Below are positions 17,370 to 24,707 of a DNA stretch of 64,000 nt, piece after piece; position 1 is the stretch's first letter; each line of letters starts with the position of its first letter. This DNA is from Paraktedonobacter carboxidivorans (GTDB lineage: Bacteria > Chloroflexota > Ktedonobacteria > Ktedonobacterales > Ktedonobacteraceae): the NCBI GenBank assembly GCA_041156125.1, contig JBEVTI010000011.1, positions 84,706-148,705 on the forward strand, read 5' to 3'. The notes below the pieces were generated by a model, which worked only from the letters and a program-made list of their open reading frames with translations, was not told where the DNA came from and made no database searches. The position numbers and the translations under genes are program-made.

Positions 17370-18254
17370 ATGCAGCTACCATTACAGCCAGCGCTTGAAC
17401 AAAGCCTGGAGAACAAAGCGCGCAAACGCGAGCCTGCGGTCTCGGTCGGGGCCATTCTGTTGACGCTAAGCGCGCTGATCATCACGGTGCTTCTGCTCTT
17501 TCCGGTCTACTGGATGATTGTCAACTCGCTGGAGACCAATCAGCAGATCTTTAGCATTCCAGTCACGGTAGTTCCGACAGGCATCACCTTTAACGCCTAT
17601 GCCTCGACATTCGCGGACCAGTTGCCGCATCTGCTTACCAGTCTGCTGGTCTCGTTGGGTGTGGTCGCGGTTTCGCTGCTGATCGCCACACCAGCCGCCT
17701 ATGCCCTGGCGCATTTTCGCGCGCGCTTCTCGAATATTCTGATCTTTAGCCTGCTGCTAGCCCAGATGATTCCCGCAGTGACACTGGCCACGCCCATGTT
17801 TCTGATCTTCACGAAACTTGGCTTACTGAACAGCTATCCCGGCCTGATCCTGGCTGACAGCACATACGCGGTGCCATTCGATGTGATTATCATGGCTGCT
17901 TTTATGCAAGCATTGCCCTATGAACTGGTCGAGTCGGCCTTTATCGATGGTGCTGGCGAATGGCGCGCCTTCTTGCGCGTGATGCTACCACTGGCAGTGC
18001 CAGGGGTTGTGACCGCGGGCCTTTTCGCCTTTCTCTTCTCCTGGGGCGATTTTCTCTATGGCCTGACGATCATGACCACCAACGATATCCAGCCGATTTC
18101 ACTGAGCATCTATAACTACCTGGGACAGTACAGCTCGCAGTGGAATAATGTCATGGCGGTCGCGACGCTGGGCGCGATTCCCGCCGCCATTCTTTTGATC
18201 GCTTTCCAACGCTACATCACTTCTGGCCTGACCTCTGGTGCCTTGAAGGGATGA
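17370..18254 (+). CDS. Sugar ABC transporter permease (MalG/UgpE type)
   Basis: The protein has 294 residues with six predicted membrane helices after a charged N-terminus. The EAA loop 'ELVESAFIDGAGEWRAFLRVMLPLAVPG' is intact. The ending 'AFQRYITSGLTSGALKG' is the standard MalG-type C-terminus. A GAGAGGAG site precedes the ATG. It pairs with the preceding permease to form the membrane channel. Confidence 0.92.
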   Translation: MQLPLQPALEQSLENKARKREPAVSVGAILLTLSALIITVLLLFPVYWMIVNSLETNQQIFSIPVTVVPTGITFNAYASTFADQLPHLLTSLLVSLGVVAVSLLIATPAAYALAHFRARFSNILIFSLLLAQMIPAVTLATPMFLIFTKLGLLNSYPGLILADSTYAVPFDVIIMAAFMQALPYELVESAFIDGAGEWRAFLRVMLPLAVPGVVTAGLFAFLFSWGDFLYGLTIMTTNDIQPISLSIYNYLGQYSSQWNNVMAVATLGAIPAAILLIAFQRYITSGLTSGALKG

Positions 18255-18287
18255 ATTTTTCGGACATAGAAAGACAAGGGTTGCTTT

Positions 18288-20279
18288 ATGCAGGGTTTCA
18301 GGCAAGATGAAAATGCCCTTTATTGGGAAGGGAAGCATGAGATTGTGCGGATTGAGCCGTGGGGGCGCGATAGCGTGCGAGTGCGCTCGACATTTGACGC
18401 GGCGCTGCACAAGGATCTGGTAAGCGCGTTGCTGCCGCAAGAGCCGCTGGAGGCGCAGATCACGCTTGATGAACAGGGGGCAACGCTGGTCAATGGCGCG
18501 CTCACGGTACATGTTTCGCCCACGGGCCAGATCCGTTTTACGCGCTCCGCCGGCGGAGAGGAATGGCTGGCAGAACTCGCGCATATGCATGCCACGCGCA
18601 TTCCCGCGCGCCTCTTCAAAAGCCAGCCTGGCGCGCTTTATCAGCTGGAGGCGCGTTTTCAAGCCTACAAGGGCGAGCAGTTCTATGGTCTGGGACAGCA
18701 TCAGCATGGCCGCCTGGACCAGAAGGGCTGCGTGATCGAGCTGCTGCAACGCAACACTGAGGTCTCGATCCCTTTCCTCTTCTCCAATCGCGGCTACGGC
18801 CTGCTCTGGCATAATCCAGCCGCTGGCCGCGTGGAATTAGGCGAGACGCAGACGCGCTGGGTCGCGCAGGCAACATCTCAGCTTGATTACTGGCTCACGG
18901 TTGGCGCGTCACCCGCCGAGATTATGCAGCACTACGCTGATGCTACGGGACACGCGCCAGAGTTTCCGCACTGGGCCTCAGGCTTCTGGCAATGCAAACT
19001 GCGCTATCGCACCCAGGCTGAACTGCTCGCGGTCGTGCGTGGTTACAAAGAGCGCGGACTGCCGCTGGCGGTGGTGGTGATCGACTTTTTCAACTGGACC
19101 CTGCAGGGGGACTGGCGTTTCGATGCCAAAGATTGGCCTGATCCTCTTGAAATGGTGCGCGAGTTAAAAAGTCTGGGCGTCGAATTGATGGTCTCGATCT
19201 GGCCAACGGTCAATCCCATGAGTGAAAACTTTGCCGAGATGGAGCAGCGCGGGCTGCTTATGCGCAGCGAACGCGGCATTCCCACGGGCATGATCTTCCA
19301 GGATAAGCACCCGGAGGGACCGCTTTTCGTGCAGTATTATGATGCCACCAATCCAGAGGCTCGCGCTTACATCTGGGAGAAGGTTCACGCCAACTATTAC
19401 CAGTACGGGATTAAGACCTGGTGGCTGGATGCTTGCGAGCCGGAGGTACACCCGCTGGACCCGGAGCATCTGCGCTTCCACCTGGGCAATGGCGCGGCGC
19501 TCGTCAATGCCTACCCATTCCTGCATGAGCAGGGTTTCTATGAGCAGCAGAGCCAGCTCAGCGACGAACCCATTCTCAATCTCTGTCGTTCCGCCTGGGC
19601 AGGCAGCCAGCGCTATGGCGCGGCGGTCTGGTCGGGCGATATTGATAGCACCTTTGAGGCTTTGCAGGCTCAAGTACGCTCCGGCCTGAACATGGCGCTC
19701 AGCGGCATCCCCTGGTGGACCACCGACATCGGTGGCTTTTATGGCGGAGACATTCACTCACCCTCTTTCCGCGAACTGGTCGTGCGCTGGTTCCAGTACA
19801 GCGCGTTCTGCCCACTCTTCCGCCTGCACGGCTATCGCAATCCCGAACGCGATACCGGGGCTATGATCGATACCGGTGAAGAGAACGAAGCCTGGTCCTT
19901 CGGGGAAGAGGCCTATGGCATCATTAAAGGGCTACTCTTTTTACGCGAGCGCCTGCGCCCCTATATTGAAGAGCAGATGCAGGTAGCCAGCGAGAGTGGC
20001 ATCCCGCCCATGCGCCCGCTCTTCTTCGACTTTCCCACGGACAGCGAGAGCGCCATCATAGATGACCAGTTCTTGCTAGGTCCCGATCTGCTGGTCGCGC
20101 CCGTCCTGGTAGAAGGCGCGCGCAGCCGCAAAGTTTACTTGCCTCTGGGCAGCACCTGGAGCGACGCGTGGACCGGCCAGGAATACGAAGGTGGCCATTA
20201 TATCGTCGCCAACGCACCCCTTGAGTGCGTGCCGCTCTACCTGCGCGACGACGCCTACCTGCCCATTCGCGAGCGCTAA
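18288..20279 (+). CDS. Glycoside hydrolase family 31 (alpha-xylosidase/alpha-glucosidase type)
   Basis: The protein has 663 residues. An N-terminal beta-sandwich contains 'EQFYGLGQHQHGRLDQKG' and is followed by the (beta/alpha)8 domain. The predicted nucleophile is Asp381 in 'KTWWLDACEPE' and the acid/base is Asp451 in 'VWSGDIDSTF'. Other markers are 'IDFFNWTLQGDWRFD' and 'GIPWWTTDIGGF'. No signal peptide is visible, so it is probably a cytoplasmic enzyme that cleaves an alpha-linked oligosaccharide imported by the ABC transporter. The D-A-C-E-P-E context resembles alpha-xylosidases (YicI-like) more than maltases, but specificity cannot be fixed from sequence. It is the last gene of the operon. 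Confidence 0.9.
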   Translation: MQGFRQDENALYWEGKHEIVRIEPWGRDSVRVRSTFDAALHKDLVSALLPQEPLEAQITLDEQGATLVNGALTVHVSPTGQIRFTRSAGGEEWLAELAHMHATRIPARLFKSQPGALYQLEARFQAYKGEQFYGLGQHQHGRLDQKGCVIELLQRNTEVSIPFLFSNRGYGLLWHNPAAGRVELGETQTRWVAQATSQLDYWLTVGASPAEIMQHYADATGHAPEFPHWASGFWQCKLRYRTQAELLAVVRGYKERGLPLAVVVIDFFNWTLQGDWRFDAKDWPDPLEMVRELKSLGVELMVSIWPTVNPMSENFAEMEQRGLLMRSERGIPTGMIFQDKHPEGPLFVQYYDATNPEARAYIWEKVHANYYQYGIKTWWLDACEPEVHPLDPEHLRFHLGNGAALVNAYPFLHEQGFYEQQSQLSDEPILNLCRSAWAGSQRYGAAVWSGDIDSTFEALQAQVRSGLNMALSGIPWWTTDIGGFYGGDIHSPSFRELVVRWFQYSAFCPLFRLHGYRNPERDTGAMIDTGEENEAWSFGEEAYGIIKGLLFLRERLRPYIEEQMQVASESGIPPMRPLFFDFPTDSESAIIDDQFLLGPDLLVAPVLVEGARSRKVYLPLGSTWSDAWTGQEYEGGHYIVANAPLECVPLYLRDDAYLPIRER

Positions 20280-20320
20280 TCTTGCCAGTTCGCTTTGGCG
20301 CGGGGCAAGATACACAGTGA

Positions 20321-20418
20321 GGGCAAAACTCCCGTACCTGGCGGCTTTGTCGCCCCATCGTTTGATAAGTGGCTGAGTTCGTCGGCGGCCGAACTGCCGA
20401 CAAACTCAGCCACTTACC
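20321..20418 (+). repeat. 98-bp intergenic repeat, copy 1
   Basis: The segment contains GGGCAAAACTCCCGTACCTG followed by the hairpin AAGTGGCTGAGTTcGTCGGC / GCCGACAAACTCAGCCACTT. The same element occurs inverted at 27822-27919 with high identity. It lies just downstream of the GH31 gene and may serve as its terminator. Confidence 0.8.
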
Positions 20419-20546
20419 TCAAAGTTTTTGCGCACAAGGCAGGCAGGCAGCATGTCTGGCTGGTGTTTCACATTGATATGTTCGATAATAGTAACTGAAT
20501 CACACACCCTCTGAATGCTTTTATCTAGAAAGTAGAGACAACACCT

Positions 20547-21485
20547 ATGGCACTGAAATATGGCCTGATCGTTCCCCAGGGCTGGCGTATGGACCTGGTT
20601 GGCATCACCGATCCTGTTGAGGCTTACGAGACAATGACGCGGGTGGCTCAACTGGCGGAAGAGGTCGGCTTTGATGCAATCTGGCTCTATGATCACTTGC
20701 ATACCGTGCCTACTCCTACTCAGGAATGGACCTTTGAATGCTGGACCAGCACTGCCGCGCTCGCTCGCGATACTAAACGCGTGCGCATCGGCCAGATTGT
20801 GACGTGCAATGGCTATCGTAATCCCGCTCTGCTGGCCAAGATGGCGAGTACCGTTGATGTGCTCTCGCATGGACGGCTCAACTTTGGCATAGGCTCAGGC
20901 TGGTATGAGCATGAATATCGCGCCTACGGCTATAACTATCCCGACGCACCTGAACGGCTGCGCTATCTGCGCGAGGCAGTGCAAATCATTCGCAAGATGT
21001 GGAGCGATGAGGAGGCAGCCTTTGAGGGCAAATATTATCAGGTCAAGGGCGCGATTAACCAGCCCAAGGGCGTGCAAAAACCGCATATCCCTCTGCTGAT
21101 CGGGGGAGCCGGCGAAAAGGTCACGCTTAAACTTGTCGCCCAATACGGGGATGCCTGCAATCTCAATAATCAGCCGAACGCGGAACTGGTACGCAAACTG
21201 GATATTCTACGCGGCCATTGCGAGAGTGTTGGACGCAATTACAACGAGATCAAGCGCACCGTAGAATACAGCGTGGCCCTTGCACGCACCGAGGAAGAAG
21301 CCGCGCGCAAGGCCCAGCAGTTGAATATCAAGCCCGATACCGGACTGGTTGGCACTCCCGCCACTATTCGCCAACGCTTGCGCGAAATTGAAGAGGCAGG
21401 AGCGCAGGAAGCCATTCTCTATCTTCATGATGCGGCCCAATTGGATAGTGTCCGTCTGTTTGCCGCAGAGTGCATCGTGCGCTAA
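20547..21485 (+). CDS. LLM-class (F420- or flavin-dependent) oxidoreductase
   Basis: The protein has 312 residues and is a single luciferase-like monooxygenase TIM barrel. Motifs include 'VAQLAEEVGFDAIWLYDHL', 'LARDTKRVRIGQIVTCNGYRNPALLAKMASTVDVLSHGRLNFGIGSGW' and 'PLLIGGAGEKVTLKLVAQYGDACNL'. The last is the phosphate-binding region characteristic of F420-dependent members. The gene stands alone with its own terminator. The substrate is unknown. Confidence 0.88.
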   Translation: MALKYGLIVPQGWRMDLVGITDPVEAYETMTRVAQLAEEVGFDAIWLYDHLHTVPTPTQEWTFECWTSTAALARDTKRVRIGQIVTCNGYRNPALLAKMASTVDVLSHGRLNFGIGSGWYEHEYRAYGYNYPDAPERLRYLREAVQIIRKMWSDEEAAFEGKYYQVKGAINQPKGVQKPHIPLLIGGAGEKVTLKLVAQYGDACNLNNQPNAELVRKLDILRGHCESVGRNYNEIKRTVEYSVALARTEEEAARKAQQLNIKPDTGLVGTPATIRQRLREIEEAGAQEAILYLHDAAQLDSVRLFAAECIVR

Positions 21486-21495
21486 ATAGAACAGC

Positions 21496-21551
21496 ATGAG
21501 ATGCAGGAGTGTCATAGGCGCGGAAGCACCTGTGACACTCCTGCATCTCAT
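21496..21551. terminator. Hairpin terminator after the LLM gene
   Basis: Nineteen-base perfect arms (21496-21514 and 21533-21551; ATGAGATGCAGGAGTGTCA and complement), ten bases after the stop codon. No T-run follows. Confidence 0.6.
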
Positions 21552-21772
21552 CAGGACCTTACGGTAAAGAAAGAATATCTGCGCATCTGGCATGCAACGA
21601 CGCTGCGCTCTTAAGCGCGAGCGAGAGTTCCGCCAGAGCAGGTCACTGAGGCTGCTCCTTGTTTGCCAAAGAGACACATTCTCCTCTTTGCATACAGGCC
21701 TCTCTCTCGGAACTTCAGAACTCTGGGGTACGTCTTCTTCAGAGAGAAGAACATTTTAGGAGGAAGACGGCT

Positions 21773-22222
21773 GTGTTTAGAAGGACCCTAGTGTTGCGAC
21801 ATTTCTCATTCCCCAAAATCTGGATATTGCTTGTGATTGCTTGCGTGCTTATCGGTTCACTGGCCGCTCTTTTCCTTCCTCGGTTCATGGCTAGCGTGCA
21901 AGCACCATGTAGCAAGGAAAACCTGACAGCAACGATCCAAACCATTTCCCCAAGATCAGCAACGGGTTCAACAACGCTTGGCCTTAACACTCTAGGTAAG
22001 GGAAATAGGGGTATCTTCGGCGGGGTAGATACGGACATCTCCGTTGATGCTTTTGTCCATGTGTATATGCAGCAAGGAACAGCTTGTCATACAGCCCAAC
22101 GAGGGTCATTGAGCGATCTGAAAGTCGAACAAAAGGTCAAGATCTGGTCCAGCAGTGGCATCACACTTACAAGTTATCCTGGGTGGCTTGAGGATGTGAC
22201 TGATATTGTCATTCTTGAATAA
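21773..22222 (+). CDS. Hypothetical membrane-anchored extracytoplasmic protein
   Basis: The protein has 149 residues from GTG 21773, chosen because a perfect AGGAGG (21758-21763) lies nine bases upstream. An in-frame upstream ATG lacks such a site. One N-terminal membrane helix ('IWILLVIACVLIGSLAALFL') is followed by a domain of about 110 residues with a conserved-looking pair of cysteines ('QAPCSKENL' and 'GTACHTAQRG'). Segments such as 'ATIQTISPRSATGSTTLGL' and 'DLKVEQKVKIWSSSGIT' suggest a beta-rich, OB-like fold. I do not recognise the family. Confidence 0.6.
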   Translation: MFRRTLVLRHFSFPKIWILLVIACVLIGSLAALFLPRFMASVQAPCSKENLTATIQTISPRSATGSTTLGLNTLGKGNRGIFGGVDTDISVDAFVHVYMQQGTACHTAQRGSLSDLKVEQKVKIWSSSGITLTSYPGWLEDVTDIVILE

Positions 22223-22325
22223 GCGTCGTCCAGTCCAGCCGCATGCAAAGACTCTGTTGCATTCTTCCTGCGCAGGGATATCACAAAATAGCGTGACTCC
22301 CTGCTCATGTATTTCCAAACGATCC

Positions 22326-23138
22326 TTAAGCCCCCTGTGAAACCTCAGACCATTGCTCCCAGGTCTTGAGACGCTGCTCATATAAAGGACGAGCGATGGT
22401 CAATGGAGAAGCACCCAGAAAGAGCCGGAGTGGCGGATTGGGAGCATCGACCAGCGTCAAAATCGCTTGCCGGGTCTCCGCTGGATCACCAGAAGGCATG
22501 CGTTGTGCGCGCTGTTTGCGAGCCTCCAGCAAAAACGCATACTCAGGGCGTGGCTCGACTTGCACCGAGGAACTGCCGCTCCAGTCAGTGGTAAAGCCTC
22601 CCGGCTCAATCAATGTCACATGAATGCCGAACGGGGCCACTTCCTGTGCCAGAGCCTCGCTCATGCCTTCCAGCGCCCACTTTGAGGCATGATAGAGACT
22701 CAGAATGGGGAAGGCCGCGATCCCACCAATCGATGAGACCTGCAGAATGTGTCCGCTGCGTTGCTCGCGCAGATACGGCAGAGCCGCCTGAGTCACCCAG
22801 AGAGCCCCGAAGAAATTCGTCTCCATCTGCGCGCGCGCCTGCTCCTCACTGAGGTCTTCGACCGCGCCAAACAGTCCATAACCAGCATTATTGACGACAA
22901 CATCGAGTCGTCCAAAGCGCTCGTATGCTTGTTTGAGCGCCGCAAAGTCAGCGGCTCGCTCAGTCACATCGAGTTGCAGCGGCAGCACCGCGTCACCATA
23001 AGTCTTCACCAGTTCTGTCAGACTGGCAGTATCGCGTGCAGTGGCGGCGACAAGGTCTCCGCGTTTGAGCGCAGCCTCAGTCCATTCGCGACCAAAGCCA
23101 CGCGAGGAACCAGTAATAAACCAGACTTTTTGTGCCAT
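22326..23138 (-). CDS. Short-chain dehydrogenase/reductase
   Basis: The protein has 270 residues and is a classical SDR. It carries the NAD(P)-binding 'FITGSSRGFGREW', 'VVNNAGYGLFGAVEDL', catalytic Ser near 'LQVSSIGGIAAF', and YxxxK as 'YHASKWALEGMSEAL'. 'TARD' after the second strand suggests NADP preference. The gene is single and preceded on its own strand by a promoter with an embedded TetR-type operator (23272-23302). Regulation by a TetR-family repressor encoded elsewhere is therefore likely. The substrate is unknown. Confidence 0.9.
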   Translation of the reverse strand: MAQKVWFITGSSRGFGREWTEAALKRGDLVAATARDTASLTELVKTYGDAVLPLQLDVTERAADFAALKQAYERFGRLDVVVNNAGYGLFGAVEDLSEEQARAQMETNFFGALWVTQAALPYLREQRSGHILQVSSIGGIAAFPILSLYHASKWALEGMSEALAQEVAPFGIHVTLIEPGGFTTDWSGSSSVQVEPRPEYAFLLEARKQRAQRMPSGDPAETRQAILTLVDAPNPPLRLFLGASPLTIARPLYEQRLKTWEQWSEVSQGA

Positions 23139-23271
23139 AGCAGGTGTTATCCTTTCAAGCTTTTATGAAAAACATGCTTGTGTTCTAATACGCAATCTCT
23201 CTGAACACTGGCATTTGAGAGAACCTCAACACATGAAGGCCAGTGTCATATCATCTTGATCTCTCCCTCTT

Positions 23272-23302
23272 AGTGTAAATGTTAGAGCACGCTCTAAGTC
23301 AA
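23272..23302 (-). promoter_or_regulatory. Promoter with embedded TetR-type operator
   Basis: On the minus strand TTGACT (complement of 23297-23302) and TACACT (complement of 23272-23277) are 19 bases apart. The spacer contains the palindrome TTAGAGCACGCTCTAA (23282-23297; 7-bp arms, 2-bp centre), the common TetR-family operator form. It lies about 135 bases upstream of the SDR. Confidence 0.68.
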
Positions 23303-23434
23303 GGGCAGATGTCCACGTCTTTTTCGGAGTGCTCTCCGCCGCCAAATCCTGAGAGGAGAGAGACGGCTCTGTCTTTGCAATGACTTTGTTGGCGCATGCA
23401 ATTGGCAGGCAAAAGCCTCACCCATGGAGAAAAG

Positions 23435-23484
23435 GCAGTGAGATATGGGAGGACTGCGCTCGCAATCCTCCCATATCTCACTGC
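23435..23484. repeat. Intergenic palindrome
   Basis: Nineteen-base perfect arms (23435-23453 and 23466-23484, GCAGTGAGATATGGGAGGA and complement) around a 12-base loop, 100 bases beyond the 3' end of the LLM gene. It is a possible terminator for that gene. No coding sequence is seen in the 23303-23583 gap. Confidence 0.55.
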
Positions 23485-23583
23485 TTGCTCGTCTTCTGCA
23501 AAAAAGGGCACGTGGATGGGAAAGGTAAGCAATGGTGTCGTACGCCAACGAAGTCTGCAATGGGGCGCGGAGTCGGGGAGGCT

Positions 23584-24486
23584 CTAGCGACGTGTGCGCT
23601 CGGCTGCCACGAGTTCACGCGTGGCGGGGGCGACTTCGGCTGCGAAAAGCTCGATAGAGGGCGCGTCATCTGCCGCAAAGATGAAGCCGGTGATGCCGTG
23701 TGTGAGAGTCATACTGGCAAGCTCTTCAGCCCACTGCTGGGGAGGCCCGTTGAGCAGGGAGCGACCAGAGCGCGTAAATTGACCTGAGATATTTAGCAAG
23801 CGACGTATCTTTGACGGCTCACGTCCTGCCAGGGCTGCCCCCTCGTCAATGTGTTTGTTCATCTCTACAAGATCGGTAAGTCCTCCCGGCAGATAGGCGA
23901 GTGAGGGTAGCCAACCGTCACCCACACGTCCAGTCAACTTCAGCAGGCGCGGCTTATATGCACCAATCCAGATCCCAATATCGTGCGCGGGCCTGGGACC
24001 ACGTTTGATGCCGCTAACCTGATAGTATGTGCCATTGACACGCGCTCCACCAGGCTGGTCTGTTGCCCAGATCTCGCGAATAATCGTGATTGCCTCTTCC
24101 AGGGCCACGATAGACTGACCCGGCTCTAAGCTCCGTCCGCCCATAGCTTCGATCGCGTGCCAGAAGCCGCCAGCTCCAAGGCCCAACTCAAGGCGACCGC
24201 CGCTCAGGAGATCTAAACTCGCGGCACTGCGGGCCAGCACGGCTGGCTGCCTTAAGGGGAGATTAAGAACATTCCCACTGACATGGATCTGCTTTGTCAG
24301 CGAGGCGACATACGAGAGCAACGTCCAGGTATCGTGGAAAGTTGGTTGGTAAGGGTGGTCCTGGAACGTCACCAGGTCAAGACCCGCGCGATCCGCCACC
24401 TGCGCAAGTTCCACCGCCTGCAAAGCGGGCCGAACCACAGGTGTGATGAACGCACCGAACAGCAAATTCTGCCTGTAATCTGTCAT
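23584..24486 (-). CDS. LLM-class oxidoreductase
   Basis: The protein has 300 residues from ATG 24486, which has a GGAGAAG site; further upstream ATGs do not. It is a luciferase-like TIM barrel: 'FGAFITPVVRPALQAVELAQVADRAGLDLVTFQDHPYQPTFHDTWTLL', 'LELGLGAGGFWHAIEAMGGRSLEPGQSI' and 'PAHDIGIWIGAYKPRLLKLTGRVGDGWLPSL'. It is a clear paralogue of the LLM half of the fused protein encoded immediately upstream, with near-identical motif wording. The two genes probably arose by tandem duplication, after which one gained or lost the FAD module. Confidence 0.88.
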   Translation of the reverse strand: MTDYRQNLLFGAFITPVVRPALQAVELAQVADRAGLDLVTFQDHPYQPTFHDTWTLLSYVASLTKQIHVSGNVLNLPLRQPAVLARSAASLDLLSGGRLELGLGAGGFWHAIEAMGGRSLEPGQSIVALEEAITIIREIWATDQPGGARVNGTYYQVSGIKRGPRPAHDIGIWIGAYKPRLLKLTGRVGDGWLPSLAYLPGGLTDLVEMNKHIDEGAALAGREPSKIRRLLNISGQFTRSGRSLLNGPPQQWAEELASMTLTHGITGFIFAADDAPSIELFAAEVAPATRELVAAERTRR

Positions 24487-24612
24487 AGCACTCTTCTCCT
24501 TCATCTTGCAAGACCAGGCCCACAGGTCTGGTACTACTTTTATCACATCAACTGCTTTGACTGCGCCGTCAGGGCAATGCAAACGTCATGTTTGCGCTTT
24601 GCAAGAGCCCTC

Positions 24613-24682
24613 CCCTGAGTGTGAGAGAGTTGCTGGTGAGCGAGCCGCGGCCCGCTCGCCAGCAACTCTCTCACACTCAGGG
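24613..24682. repeat. Long palindrome between the two LLM genes
   Basis: Thirty-base arms (24613-24642 and 24653-24682) with one mismatch, core GAGTGTGAGAGAGTTGCTGG. A G-rich tail follows (GGGCGGGTGGGTGGGG, about 24680-24697) and is shared with 27715-27735. The position fits transcription termination after the fused gene. Confidence 0.6.
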
Positions 24683-24707
24683 CGGGTGGGTGGGGCAGAA
24701 AAGACTT

